64,000 nucleotides of DNA from Maledivibacter halophilus (GCF_900167445.1 NZ_FUZT01000014.1:1-64000), one strand, 5' to 3'; counted from the first letter of the stretch, positions 21,368-30,993 are shown. Numbers and translations are program-made. Notes: generated by a model from the sequence alone, not told the origin.

Positions 21368-22120
21368 CTAAGAATATAATTTATGGGCAATTTTATTTGC
21401 TGTAATTTGTACATTCTTTTTTAATTCCTCAATATTATGAGTTAAACGAGAATCGGGAATAGATAGACTTATGGCTGCAATAGCCTTGCCACTTCTAGAT
21501 AAAATTGGAGCTCCAATACATATAAGTCCTATTTCAGATTCTTCCATATCAACTGCAACCTTATTCTTTCTTATTTTTTCAAGTTCTTCTTTAAGTTCTT
21601 CTTTATCTGTGATTGTTTTTTGTGTTAATTTTACAAAATCTGTTCCTTCTATAAATTTTTCTGTTTTTTCTTTGTCACTAAAGGCAAGCAAAGATTTGCC
21701 TACGGATGTTGCATGGATATAATGGGTTCCTCCTTCACCTGGTGTAACGGTTAAAGTTCGATTTGTACTGGTCTTTTGAACACATAAAACCTTATTATTC
21801 ATATTTATTGCCAGATGAACTGTTTCCCCATATTTATTGGATAACTCATCTAAATAGGGTTTAGATACTTCCTTCAAATGATTTATTATCTTTACTTTAC
21901 TACCTAGTACATAGGCTTTAAAGCCTAAACTGTATTTATTATTTTTTTCATTTTGATAAATATACCCCATATGCTCTAAAGTAGAAATCAAACGATGTAT
22001 TGTACTAACTGGATATCCTAGATGATCTCTAATCTCAACTATACCTAATTCATCCCTATCTTTATCAAATAATTCTAATATCTTACCAACCTTTATTACT
22101 GATTGAACATAATCCCCCAT
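21368..22120 (-). CDS. IclR family transcriptional regulator
   Basis: 250 aa. N-terminal winged helix-turn-helix at about residues 5-70 (IVEIRDHLGYPVSTIHRLISTLEHMGYI), then the IclR effector-binding domain (GETVHLAINMNNKVLCVQK, HATSVGKSLLAF, ICIGAPILSRSGKAIAAISLS). The frame is open to 22135, but the start at 22120 is preferred because GGAAGGGG lies six nt before that ATG. It is transcribed in the same direction as the catabolic genes, ahead of them, with its own terminator. The shared GGAAW-N3-TTTCC dyads before its own gene and before the hydratase gene suggest it controls both. Confidence 0.92.
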   Translation of the reverse strand: MGDYVQSVIKVGKILELFDKDRDELGIVEIRDHLGYPVSTIHRLISTLEHMGYIYQNEKNNKYSLGFKAYVLGSKVKIINHLKEVSKPYLDELSNKYGETVHLAINMNNKVLCVQKTSTNRTLTVTPGEGGTHYIHATSVGKSLLAFSDKEKTEKFIEGTDFVKLTQKTITDKEELKEELEKIRKNKVAVDMEESEIGLICIGAPILSRSGKAIAAISLSIPDSRLTHNIEELKKNVQITANKIAHKLYS

Positions 22121-22159
22121 ACTAACCCCTTCCATCTATTTTTAAGTTTTCTGTATAAC

Positions 22160-22172
22160 GGAAACCGTTTCC
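22160..22172. promoter_or_regulatory. Candidate IclR auto-regulatory operator
   Basis: GGAAACCGTTTCC is a GGAAA-N3-TTTCC dyad about 40 bp before the iclR start; an overlapping dyad AACGGAAACCGTT lies at 22157-22169. It overlaps a TTATAC -10-like box on the minus strand, consistent with autoregulation. Confidence 0.6.
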
Positions 22173-22265
22173 TTTTTTACATCTTGATTGTACCCTTTTT
22201 TTATGTATATGTCAATATAAAATATTTTTTTATAAATTAAATTTAACCTTTTCTTCCAATAATAA

Positions 22266-22321
22266 AACTCCCCTCATAATAGATAGTTTTATTATCTTAA
22301 CTGTCTACTATAAAGGGAGTA
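22266..22321 (-). terminator. Terminator of the dipeptide operon
   Basis: A long imperfect hairpin has ACTCCC (22267) pairing with GGGAGT (22315) and inner arms AGATAGTT and AACTGTCT. On the minus strand GGGGAGTTTTATTATT follows. It closes the dpp/dipeptidase unit that ends at 22399. Confidence 0.75.
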
Positions 22322-22398
22322 TATCAATCAACAGGTGATTTCCTTTACTTTAAAAGATCCTTTTATTTTATAATAATATAATCTATATAATAAATTTT

Positions 22399-23433
22399 TT
22401 AACCCATTATCCTTTCCAAAACCCTCAAAAAGCTTTTTCCCAATATATTTTCTATTTCTCCATCATCATATCCCTTTTCTACCATCATATCAACTAATTT
22501 TACAATGTCTTTATGGGTATTTAAAACATCATAGCTTATCATTCCATTCTTAGGTACTTCCTTTACACCATGTCTTATAAGCTTATCACATAAATCCAGT
22601 CCTAACCCCAGATGTTCTGATCCGATTAGGTTTTTAATGTAATCTATATGTTTAAATAAATCCTTCATATTGGCGGTTTTTTTATCTCCTGCAATAATTT
22701 TTGCAGCATTAATACCAACTATTCCACCCTTAGAGGCTATTTTTCTTAATTGATCATCTGTAAGATTTCTTTTTATATTGTAAATTTCCCTGGCATTTGA
22801 ATGGGAGGCAATTATAGGATAATCACTTAATTTAAGTACATCTTCTATTCCTATATCGTTAAGATGGCTTATATCTACTATCATCTTTTTTTCCTTTGCA
22901 AATTCTAAAACCTTGACTCCAAACTCTGTAAGCCCACCTTCTGCTCCCCTTTTTACAGGTTCAAAGGTACATCCATCTCCAACTGCATTTCTTCTGGACC
23001 AAACAAGGCCCATTCCTCTAACTCCTAATTTATAAAAAACATTTAACAGCTCTAAATCATCTTCCACCGGTTCTAAGCCTTCAAGAGAGATAAAAATACC
23101 TATTTTCTTATCTTTTCTCGCCTTATTTATATCATTAATATCTTTGCAAAAAATAAAATTTTCTTTACATTCCTCAATATCTTTTAATATTGCCGATACT
23201 TGTCTTAGGGCCAAGTGTAATCCCTTATGGGGTAAGTCTTCATTTTCTATAAAAATAGCAGCTATTACTAAATTTACTCCTCCAGCCTTAAACTCCTCTA
23301 AATAATCATTGTTTAAAACATGGGTATATCCCTTTTTCCTTTGCTTCTCAAGTTCAATTCCTATATCCATATGCATATCGACTACAAAGGCTCTATTTAA
23401 AATTTCTAAGGATTTTCTCCTAATAAAATCCAT
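22399..23433 (-). CDS. Peptidase M19 (membrane/renal-type dipeptidase)
   Basis: 344 aa zinc dipeptidase of family M19. Likely metal-site segments are 'VVDMHMD' near residue 18, 'SLEGLEPV', 'VDISHLND', 'IIASHSNAR' and 'GLGLDLCD'. The last differs from the common G-S-D-F-D-G pattern, so the active site is somewhat diverged. M19 enzymes hydrolyse dipeptides and accept a D-amino acid at the C-terminal position. No signal peptide is seen, so it should be cytoplasmic and act on dipeptides brought in by the co-transcribed Dpp transporter. It starts 24 bp after the XRE-cupin gene. Confidence 0.88.
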   Translation of the reverse strand: MDFIRRKSLEILNRAFVVDMHMDIGIELEKQRKKGYTHVLNNDYLEEFKAGGVNLVIAAIFIENEDLPHKGLHLALRQVSAILKDIEECKENFIFCKDINDINKARKDKKIGIFISLEGLEPVEDDLELLNVFYKLGVRGMGLVWSRRNAVGDGCTFEPVKRGAEGGLTEFGVKVLEFAKEKKMIVDISHLNDIGIEDVLKLSDYPIIASHSNAREIYNIKRNLTDDQLRKIASKGGIVGINAAKIIAGDKKTANMKDLFKHIDYIKNLIGSEHLGLGLDLCDKLIRHGVKEVPKNGMISYDVLNTHKDIVKLVDMMVEKGYDDGEIENILGKSFLRVLERIMG

Positions 23434-23456
23434 AACTAGTCCCCCAATTTTTTATT

Positions 23457-24005
23457 TTAATAAATGGGAGGTGAAATACAGCTTATTACCTCTGCTACTG
23501 TATTTTTAGGATTATAAAGTCTGTGACGGGTATTTTCCTTTATATATAGGCTATCTCCATTTAAAAGATTGTACTTTGTTTCTCCTAAATATATCTCCAC
23601 CTCACCTCTGATGACAAAAATACATTCATCTGCTGCATGATAAGAAAAATCTTCACTACTCCAGCTAAAGGGATTTAATTTCATAAAAATAATTTCCATA
23701 TTTGGAGTACCATTTCTTAATCTTGTTGGTGTTAAAAATTCATAAACTATGTCTGTATCCGGTAATTCCAGTTTTATCCTCTTTTCTTTTTTTATATGAA
23801 TAGCTTTTTTTTCATCTTCTTTTAAAAATTCATATATAGGCACATTTAATACTTTAGCTATTTTTCTCAGTGCAGACAAGGATGGACTAATCAAGTCCCT
23901 TTCAATTTGAGACAAATAGCTTGGACTTAAGTTTATTTGCTTAGCCATTTCTACTAATTTAATATTGTTCTTTTTTCTTATCTCTCTGACTCTTTCTCCC
24001 AACAT
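23457..24005 (-). CDS. XRE-family regulator with C-terminal cupin domain
   Basis: 182 aa. An N-terminal helix-turn-helix of the HTH_3 type (residues 1-60: 'VEMAKQINLSPSYLSQIERDLISPSLSALRKIA') is joined to a C-terminal cupin_2 domain (about residues 110-180, 'AADECIFVIRGEVEIYLGE'). This architecture is common in regulators of amino acid or polyamine catabolism, where the cupin binds a small ligand. It lies inside the dpp operon between dppF and the dipeptidase gene, so it probably controls this operon in response to an imported or released amino acid. Confidence 0.9.
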   Translation of the reverse strand: MLGERVREIRKKNNIKLVEMAKQINLSPSYLSQIERDLISPSLSALRKIAKVLNVPIYEFLKEDEKKAIHIKKEKRIKLELPDTDIVYEFLTPTRLRNGTPNMEIIFMKLNPFSWSSEDFSYHAADECIFVIRGEVEIYLGETKYNLLNGDSLYIKENTRHRLYNPKNTVAEVISCISPPIY

Positions 24006-24025
24006 AGTATTCCTCCTACCCCTTT

Positions 24026-25030
24026 TTATATAAATTTTTCACCATAATGACATGCTATATTATGATCAGGCAGAATCTCTCTATACTCTGGTTTCTCACT
24101 CTTACATCTTTCCTGACAATAGGGGCATCTCGTATGGAATACACAGCCTTTTGGAGGATTTATGGGGCTCGGTATATCTCCCTGAAGAAGCTGATCACTT
24201 TGTAAATTAATGTCTCCATCAATAGAAGGTATTGCATTTAACAGAGCTCTTGTATAGGGGTGTAGAGGCCTATTAAAAATTTCTTCTTTTTCGGCAAACT
24301 CCATTGTTTTACCTAAATACATTACCATTACTCTGTTAGAAATATGATTTACAACACTTAAGTCATGAGAGATAAATAATAAGCTAAGCCTAAACTCTTC
24401 TTGTAAATCCATTAGTAAATTCAGTACTTGAGATTGTATAGATACATCCAATGCTGAAACCGGCTCATCACATACTAATAGCTTTGGATTTAATGCCATT
24501 GCCCTTGCTATACCAATTCTTTGTCTCTGCCCTCCTGAAAACTCATGGGGATACCTTCGAATATAAGATGGGTCTAAACCACATAATTTCATTAATTCTA
24601 TTGTTCTTTTTAAGCGATATTTTCTATCTCCTACCTTCTGTATATCCATGGGTTCTGCAATAATATCACCTATTGTCATCCTTGGATTTAATGAAGCATA
24701 GGGATCCTGAAACATAATTTGAAGCTCTTTTCTAATACTTCTCATTTCATTTTTAGATAAGGACATGAGATTTTTTCCCTGAAATATAATTTCTCCCTCT
24801 GTAGGTTCAATTAATCTTAGGGCTGTTCTTCCCAGGGTTGATTTGCCACAGCCTGACTCCCCTACGATTCCAAGGGTCTCTCCATATCTCACATCAAAGG
24901 TAACTCCATCAACTGCCTTAACATAAAGCTTATTTCCATTTTCATCTTTTTTATCTGTATTAAACCACTGCTTCAAATTACGTACCTTAAATATAGCATC
25001 CTCTTTACTTTTTACATATTCGACACCCAT
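24026..25030 (-). CDS. dppF: Dipeptide ABC transporter ATP-binding protein DppF
   Basis: Second ATPase of the Dpp importer, 334 aa. Walker A is [16 protein letters not shown], the signature [14 protein letters not shown], Walker [13 protein letters not shown], with a C-terminal Cys-rich segment ([14 protein letters not shown]). The frame is open six codons further to a GTG at 25048, but the ATG at 25030 is chosen because it has AGGAGG at 9 nt and overlaps the dppD stop in a TAATG junction. A short insert ([13 protein letters not shown]) in the N-terminal linker is common in this subfamily. Confidence 0.92.
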   Translation of the reverse strand: MGVEYVKSKEDAIFKVRNLKQWFNTDKKDENGNKLYVKAVDGVTFDVRYGETLGIVGESGCGKSTLGRTALRLIEPTEGEIIFQGKNLMSLSKNEMRSIRKELQIMFQDPYASLNPRMTIGDIIAEPMDIQKVGDRKYRLKRTIELMKLCGLDPSYIRRYPHEFSGGQRQRIGIARAMALNPKLLVCDEPVSALDVSIQSQVLNLLMDLQEEFRLSLLFISHDLSVVNHISNRVMVMYLGKTMEFAEKEEIFNRPLHPYTRALLNAIPSIDGDINLQSDQLLQGDIPSPINPPKGCVFHTRCPYCQERCKSEKPEYREILPDHNIACHYGEKFI

Positions 25031-26013
25031 TATTCCACCTCCTGCCACTTAGCACAATATTTCCAACATCTTACTTTTTGGCCCTTGATATCTACAATTT
25101 CAGGCATGGATTTCTTACAAATATCCTTTGCGTATTCACATCTTGGAGCAAATAAACAACCCTCGGGTCTATTTTTTAAATTTGGTACCATACCCTTTAT
25201 TACACTTAACCTTCTTTGTTTATTTCCAATAGTAGGTATAGATCTAATAAGGGCTTCAGTATAGGGGTGAAGGGGACTTTTAAATATATTCTTTACTTTT
25301 CCATACTCCATTGCCTTTCCTGCATACATTACAAGTACATTTTCCGATACCTGGGATACTACTCCCAAATCATGGGTAATCATTATAATAGATGTATTGA
25401 TTTTACTTTTCAGCTGGTTGATCAGTGTCAGTATTTGAGCTTGAATAGTAACATCTAGGGCCGTTGTAGGCTCATCACATATCAATAGCTTAGGATTACA
25501 GGAAAGTGCCATAGCAATCATAACCCTTTGCCTCATTCCTCCTGACATCTGATGGGGATATTCATCAATTCTTTTCTCCGGCGCAGGAATGTTTACAAGC
25601 TTTAACATTTCTATTGTCTTTTCTCTTGCTTCTTTTTTATTTAGTTTTTGATGAAGTTTAATATTTTCCATAATCTGATTTCCTATTGTATAAACAGGGT
25701 TAAGGGATGTCATTGGCTCCTGAAAAATCATTGCAATCTCATTACCACGGATTTTTCTCATTTCCTTTTTTGTTTTATTTAATAAATTTTTGCCCTCAAA
25801 TATAATTTCTCCTCCAGCTATTTTACCAGGATTTTCCAAAAGCTGCATAATAGACAATGCAGTCTGACTTTTCCCGCTGCCTGATTCTCCAACTATACCT
25901 AGAGTTTCTCCCCTCTTTAAAGAAAAACTCACATCATCGATAGCACGAACAACTCCTTCATCTGTAAAAAAATATGTTTTTAAATTATTAATCTGGAGTA
26001 ATTTTTCTGACAT
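25030..26013 (-). CDS. dppD: Dipeptide ABC transporter ATP-binding protein DppD
   Basis: First ATPase of the Dpp importer, 327 aa. Walker A is [12 protein letters not shown], the signature SGGMRQRVMIAMAL, Walker [13 protein letters not shown], and the C-terminal cysteine segment CLFAPRCEYAKDIC. The frame is open to a GTG at 26025, but the ATG at 26013 lies eight nt after GGGGGG and gives the expected N-terminus 'MSEKLLQINNLKTYF', almost the same as OppD in this window. It ends in the TAATG overlap with dppF. Confidence 0.92.
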   Translation of the reverse strand: MSEKLLQINNLKTYFFTDEGVVRAIDDVSFSLKRGETLGIVGESGSGKSQTALSIMQLLENPGKIAGGEIIFEGKNLLNKTKKEMRKIRGNEIAMIFQEPMTSLNPVYTIGNQIMENIKLHQKLNKKEAREKTIEMLKLVNIPAPEKRIDEYPHQMSGGMRQRVMIAMALSCNPKLLICDEPTTALDVTIQAQILTLINQLKSKINTSIIMITHDLGVVSQVSENVLVMYAGKAMEYGKVKNIFKSPLHPYTEALIRSIPTIGNKQRRLSVIKGMVPNLKNRPEGCLFAPRCEYAKDICKKSMPEIVDIKGQKVRCWKYCAKWQEVE

Positions 26014-26014
26014 C

Positions 26015-26941
26015 TTAATTTCCACCCCCCTGGTTTTTTAATTTTGGATCTAAAGCATCCCTTAATCCATCGCCCAACATATTAAAGGCCAATACCGTAA
26101 TCATAATCGCAATTCCTGGAAATATACTGTAATGGGGATTTGCCCTTATATATGCCCTAGCTGCATTAATCATGGCTCCCCAACTGGCAGTAGGAGGTTG
26201 TACTCCTAGACCTAAAAAGCTTAAACTTGCTTCATACATAATATCCGCCGGTATATTCAATGTGACTATAACGATAATTGTAGATAAGCAATTAGGTATT
26301 AAATGTTTGAATATAATCCTCATACCTCCACCTCCACTGGCAATAGAAGCTTCTACATATTCCTTTTCCTTTAATTGCATTATTTGCCCACGTATAACCC
26401 TTGCAACCGATGTCCATCCAACAAAACCAATTGCAATAAATAAATTTATAATTCCAGGGCCTAGTACAAACATAATAGCCAGGGCAAACAAAATTTGTGG
26501 AAAGGAAGCAAATATTTCAATAAGTCTTGATATAATCATATCTGCTTTTCCGCCAAAATACCCTGCAATGGATCCTAATATAACTCCAATGGTTATAGCT
26601 ATAGCTTCAGCAATTATACCTACACTAAGGGATATTCTTGCCCCATAAATAATCCTTGATAGAATATCTCTGCCAAATTCATCTGTACCAAAAATATGCT
26701 CTGACGAAGGCTTTTGCATTATATTATATACATCTTGCTCCGCAGGATCATAAGGAGCAATTAAAGGTGCGAATATGGCCATAAGCACAAGAGCTATTAA
26801 AACATACATACTAATCATGGCAAATTTATTTTTCTTCAGTCTTTTTACTGCATCTTCATAAAAGCTGGAATAGATGATTTCCTCTCCTGTTTCAAGCTCA
26901 ATTTCTAAATCTCTTTTTTTGAATAAATTCTTTATTCCCAT
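26015..26941 (-). CDS. dppC: Dipeptide ABC transporter permease DppC
   Basis: 308 aa channel subunit of normal length, without the large insert seen in the OppC at 4384. The first helix (about residues 38-60, MYVLIALVLMAIFAPLIAP) is followed directly by 'FGTDEFGRDILSRIIYGAR'. The EAA loop is 'ASIASGGGGMRIIFKHLIPN'. The gene starts 2 nt after the dppB stop, and its own stop TAA lies one base before the dppD ATG. Confidence 0.92.
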   Translation of the reverse strand: MGIKNLFKKRDLEIELETGEEIIYSSFYEDAVKRLKKNKFAMISMYVLIALVLMAIFAPLIAPYDPAEQDVYNIMQKPSSEHIFGTDEFGRDILSRIIYGARISLSVGIIAEAIAITIGVILGSIAGYFGGKADMIISRLIEIFASFPQILFALAIMFVLGPGIINLFIAIGFVGWTSVARVIRGQIMQLKEKEYVEASIASGGGGMRIIFKHLIPNCLSTIIVIVTLNIPADIMYEASLSFLGLGVQPPTASWGAMINAARAYIRANPHYSIFPGIAIMITVLAFNMLGDGLRDALDPKLKNQGGGN

Positions 26942-26943
26942 TC

Positions 26944-27873
26944 TTATGCTCCTTTCGCTGTTCTGACTCTAGGGTCTAACACACCATAGAAAATATCAAT
27001 TAATAAGTTTATAATTACAAAAACCGCTGCTATATAAACAACACATCCTTGAATCACAGGTATATCCCTTGTCATAATTGCATCAATCATGAGTTTTCCA
27101 AGTCCTGGTATAGAAAAAACAGTTTCAGTAAGCATAGAGCCTCCAAGAATAAACTTAACGGTTAAGCCCGTAAAGGTAATGATAGGTACAGAAGCGTTTT
27201 TAAACACATGCTTCATTACCACAATAAACTCATGAATACCTTTAGAACGAGCGGTTCTTACATAGTCTTGGGTCATTGCATCCAGCATACTAGTTCTTGT
27301 TAATCTAGCAATGGATGCAGCATATCTTGTTCCCAAGGCAATACTGGGAAGTATAAAGGCTCCAGGTGCATCAATACCTGAAATAGGTAATAAATCAAAT
27401 TTGAGCCCAAATATAATTTGAAGTATAATGGCCACCCAAAAAGCTGGTGATGATATTCCTACCATAGTAATTAGCATAATTAGCCTATCGATTATAGTAC
27501 CACGATAAACTGCTGCAATTGTGCCAACAGATATTCCAAAGAGAATTGCAAAGCCCAATGCATAGGTTCCAATCTTAAAAGTAACTAGAAAAGCCCTTTT
27601 AATCATTACAATTACTTCTTCCCTTTCAAAATAGGAAGTTCCAAAATCCCCCATAACAGCATTTTTTACAAAATCCACATATTGTATAGTAAGAGGCCTA
27701 TCCAATCCAAGCTCATGTCTTATTCTTTCAATAGTAGCCGGATCGGCTTTTTTCTCTAACATCATTGATGCTGGATCTCCAGGTATTATATTTAACAGAG
27801 TAAAGGTAACTAAGGTTACACCTATTAAAACAATAAATGCCTGGATAAGCCTTTTTAATATATATCGCTTCAA
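26944..27873 (-). CDS. dppB: Dipeptide ABC transporter permease DppB
   Basis: 309 aa channel subunit with six helices; first helix at residues 9-29; EAA loop 'RTARSKGIHEFIVVMKHVFKN'. The C-terminal 'LLIDIFYGVLDPRVR' is typical. The start is TTG at 27871-27873 with GGGAGG upstream. It is preceded by a stem-loop (27915-27933) just after dppA, a usual place for a structure that lowers downstream expression relative to the binding protein. Confidence 0.92.
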   Translation of the reverse strand: MKRYILKRLIQAFIVLIGVTLVTFTLLNIIPGDPASMMLEKKADPATIERIRHELGLDRPLTIQYVDFVKNAVMGDFGTSYFEREEVIVMIKRAFLVTFKIGTYALGFAILFGISVGTIAAVYRGTIIDRLIMLITMVGISSPAFWVAIILQIIFGLKFDLLPISGIDAPGAFILPSIALGTRYAASIARLTRTSMLDAMTQDYVRTARSKGIHEFIVVMKHVFKNASVPIITFTGLTVKFILGGSMLTETVFSIPGLGKLMIDAIMTRDIPVIQGCVVYIAAVFVIINLLIDIFYGVLDPRVRTAKGA

Positions 27874-27914
27874 ATTGTTTTTCCTCCCTTCAAAACCTCT
27901 TTAATAAAATCCGA

Positions 27915-27933
27915 GGCTACTATAAAAGTAGCC
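27915..27933. terminator. Intercistronic stem-loop dppA-dppB
   Basis: GGCTACT and AGTAGCC pair around a short A-rich loop, 12 nt after the dppA stop. The T-run lies on the plus-strand side; on the minus strand it is followed by TCGGATTTTATT, a weak terminator. It probably gives partial termination or protects the dppA mRNA 3' end. Confidence 0.55.
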
Positions 27934-27944
27934 CCTTTTTACTC

Positions 27945-29570
27945 TTACTTTAAATCTGTATTATAAAATCTAAAGGTAAAGTTTTGCATTTCTAGTCCAT
28001 CCACATTATCGGCCTCCATATAAAATGCCTTTGGAGTATATAATGGAGAGTGAGGTAAATCTTCATGTACTACCTTGTAATCTAATTTCTTATAAAGTTC
28101 TTCTCTTTCTTCTCTATTTGCAATTCTTCTACCTTCTTCAGCTAATTTATTGAATTCTTCATTTTTATAATTGCTGGAGAAGAAAACACTATTTTCTTTA
28201 TACAAGAATGTATATAGGAAATTATCAGGATCTACATAATCGGCATACCAAGTCAAAATAGGCATTTGAATTTCTCCACGCTTCCTTAAGTCTACATAGC
28301 TAGGCTTATCTACTTGTTGTATATTTAAAGTGATACCTGCTTCTTTAAGCTGTGCCTGTAATACCGTGAATACACCTACCAGCTTATTTTTTTCTGAAAC
28401 TACTGATGTAAGTTCTACTCCATCGGGATAACCTGCCTCTGCCAATAATTCCTTTGCTTTTTCTGGATTATATTCAAGTTCTGGTGCATCAGGATCATAT
28501 CCTAACACTCCTGGAGGAAGCATACTCTTAGCAGGAGACACATTTCCTTTAAGATAATTTTCTGCCAGGGATTTTCTATCCACAGCTAAGCTTACTGCCT
28601 TTCTTACCCTTACATCATCTAGAGGTGGTTTTTCATGATTTAATGTCAATGCAATAATTCCTATTAAATTCTGCTCTCTCAATTTATCTTTAAGTTTTTC
28701 GTCATCTTTGTATTGATCCACTAAGCTTTCCTGTACCCTTGCAAGATGAATATTTCCCTTTTCAAATTCCAGTAATGCTGTATTTGCTTCCATATTTAGA
28801 AAATGTAATTCATCAAGCTTAGCAACTTCTCCATGATAATCATCAAATCTTTCTAACATTACCTTTACCTTTGGTTGAAATTCCTTTAATTTTAAAGGAC
28901 CAGTTCCTATATAAGTTTTAAGACCCCAATCCTTTCCATAGCTTTCTGCTTCTTCTGGAAAAATCACCATTTGAGTAGTAGCCATTACTGCTTCAAAGGG
29001 AGCATAGGGTTCATAAAGACTGATTTCAAATTTATAATCATCTATTAATTTAAATCCAGAAAGCTCTGTGGCCTCCCCCTCTAGCATTTCCTTTGAACCT
29101 TTAATCATATCGCAAATCCAAGTATTTACATTTCCAACCGATGGTGTAAATATTCTCTCAAGTGTATATTTAACATCATGGCTTGTAAGCTCACTACCAT
29201 CATGGAATTTTATCCCCTTCTTTAATTCAAAGCTGTAGGTTAAACCATCTTCTGATACCTTAGGCATCTCTGTTATAAGAAGCGGATACAATTCATAAGT
29301 ACCTGTTCTCACTCCTATAAGGGCTTCATGGGTCTGTTCTGAAACCTCAAAAACCTCTGAAGTTGTGAATAAATGGACATCTAACCCTGTTAAAGCTCCT
29401 AAATCATTACCATACTTAAATATTTTCTTTCCTTCCTTTGGTTCTTGGTTTGAGGCTTCCTGGTTTGAAGTTTCTTTTGCTGTATTATTTTCGTCATTAT
29501 TTCCACAAGCAGCTAAAGACAACACCATTACCAATGCCAGCATAATTACAATAATCTTTTTTAACTTCAT
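27945..29570 (-). CDS. dppA: Peptide ABC transporter substrate-binding lipoprotein DppA
   Basis: 541 aa SBP_bac_5 family binding protein. Lipoprotein signal peptide with Cys22 (LSLAACGNN), then an Asn/Glu/Lys-rich linker to about residue 48. The conserved segment 'TYSFELKKGIKFHDGSELTSHDVKYTLER' region and 'DDVRVRKAVSLAVDRKSL' are diagnostic. First gene of the dpp unit. Sequence differs clearly from the OppA at 132-1817, so the two systems likely take different peptides. The presence of an M19 dipeptidase downstream makes dipeptides the probable ligand. Confidence 0.92.
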   Translation of the reverse strand: MKLKKIIVIMLALVMVLSLAACGNNDENNTAKETSNQEASNQEPKEGKKIFKYGNDLGALTGLDVHLFTTSEVFEVSEQTHEALIGVRTGTYELYPLLITEMPKVSEDGLTYSFELKKGIKFHDGSELTSHDVKYTLERIFTPSVGNVNTWICDMIKGSKEMLEGEATELSGFKLIDDYKFEISLYEPYAPFEAVMATTQMVIFPEEAESYGKDWGLKTYIGTGPLKLKEFQPKVKVMLERFDDYHGEVAKLDELHFLNMEANTALLEFEKGNIHLARVQESLVDQYKDDEKLKDKLREQNLIGIIALTLNHEKPPLDDVRVRKAVSLAVDRKSLAENYLKGNVSPAKSMLPPGVLGYDPDAPELEYNPEKAKELLAEAGYPDGVELTSVVSEKNKLVGVFTVLQAQLKEAGITLNIQQVDKPSYVDLRKRGEIQMPILTWYADYVDPDNFLYTFLYKENSVFFSSNYKNEEFNKLAEEGRRIANREEREELYKKLDYKVVHEDLPHSPLYTPKAFYMEADNVDGLEMQNFTFRFYNTDLK

Positions 29571-29673
29571 AAAATCTCCTCCTCTTCTTTTACTTTTTTC
29601 TTCCTTATATATAGTTAAAGATAACCAACTTTAAGGTATTATAAATTTCAATGTTGGCTACCTATAGGAAGTT

Positions 29674-30993
29674 TTATAATTTATAACTTGCTTTGTTATA
29701 ATCCGCCATCATTACATCCTTTGGAACCATTCGTCCTCCTGTTGCCCACACTAAATGGGTTGCTTTATCCATCTTATTCTCTAAATTTATATCACTTAGC
29801 AGTTTTTTTCCTTCTTGGGTTGATAACAACATCTTTATTCCCTTAAATCCTGACAGGGCAGAGGGTTCTAGAGCTATATTTTCTGTATCATATAATATTT
29901 TTAAAAGGTCATATAGCTCATTGTCCTCAAAGGTGGCAAATCCTGCCACAATAGGCTCTACAAATCTTCCTACAAATTCAGAAGATCGTCCTACAGCCAA
30001 GCCATCGGCAATGGTTCTATTACTAAGTCCAATATCCTGAACAGATATATTATTATACATTCCCGTAACCATTCCCAGCAGCATAGAAGCAGATTGCACC
30101 GGTTCTACAAATATAGGATGCACATTCTCGCCAAACACCCATTTTAGTCCGAAGGTGACACCACCTGGTCCTCCACCTACTCCACAGGGAAGATATACAA
30201 AAAGTGGATGTTCCTGATCAACCAAAATATCCATATCTTCAAATTGTTTTTTTAATCTCAAGGCACTTACAGAATACCCAAGAAACAGCTCCTTGGAATT
30301 TTCATCATCGACAAAATGACAATTGGGATCTCTTTGAGCTTCCTTTCTTCCCTGGGCAATGGCATAGGAAAAATCACTTTCATATTCTCTGACAATAACA
30401 CCTTTACTTCTGAGCATCTCCTTTTTCCATTCCTTTGCGTCACAGGACATATGAACTGTAACCTTAAATCCCAATACTGCACTCATAATACCTATGCTAA
30501 GACCCAAGTTTCCAGTAGACCCTACTGCCACACTATACTTATTAAATAAATCTTTAAACTTATCTTCAGCCAATTTCCCATAGTCATCTTCGAGTCTTAA
30601 CATTCCCGATTCCAAGGCAATTTTTTCTGCAAGGCACAGCACTTCATAAATACCTCCTCTAGCCTTTATGGATCCTGATATAGGAAGGCTGTGATCTCCC
30701 TTTAGATAAATCTTTCCTGGTATTTTGATTTTTTCATATTTTTCTATTTCTCTACTGGCTTTTTCAATTTTAAATACTTTGGATTCAATAATTCCCTTTG
30801 TTTTTTTTGTATCTTCAAAAACTCTTTGAAAAAATGGTGCAAAACGCTTTAATCTTTTTTCTGCATCAAGTATATCTTCAAACTCCAGCTTAAGGGTGTT
30901 CATATCGAATTTATTATTGTAGGAAAGATTATTCCAAAACTGTGGTCTTTCATTTCTCAGATCTTCATATGCTTTTTCGCTTTTTATTTTCAC
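29674..30993 (-). CDS. dsdA: D-serine dehydratase (D-serine ammonia-lyase)
   Basis: 439 aa PLP enzyme converting D-serine to pyruvate and ammonia. The PLP lysine is in GSIKARGG (about residue 110); the PLP-phosphate loop is the later 'CGVGGGPGG'; '[12 protein letters not shown]' and '[11 protein letters not shown]' are typical of DsdA. The frame is open to a GTG at 31005, but a GTG at 30993 has AGGAGG at proper spacing and is preferred. About 100 bp separate it from dppA, same direction, so it may be co-expressed. It could act on D-serine released by the M19 dipeptidase or from racemases. Confidence 0.94.
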   Translation of the reverse strand: MKIKSEKAYEDLRNERPQFWNNLSYNNKFDMNTLKLEFEDILDAEKRLKRFAPFFQRVFEDTKKTKGIIESKVFKIEKASREIEKYEKIKIPGKIYLKGDHSLPISGSIKARGGIYEVLCLAEKIALESGMLRLEDDYGKLAEDKFKDLFNKYSVAVGSTGNLGLSIGIMSAVLGFKVTVHMSCDAKEWKKEMLRSKGVIVREYESDFSYAIAQGRKEAQRDPNCHFVDDENSKELFLGYSVSALRLKKQFEDMDILVDQEHPLFVYLPCGVGGGPGGVTFGLKWVFGENVHPIFVEPVQSASMLLGMVTGMYNNISVQDIGLSNRTIADGLAVGRSSEFVGRFVEPIVAGFATFEDNELYDLLKILYDTENIALEPSALSGFKGIKMLLSTQEGKKLLSDINLENKMDKATHLVWATGGRMVPKDVMMADYNKASYKL

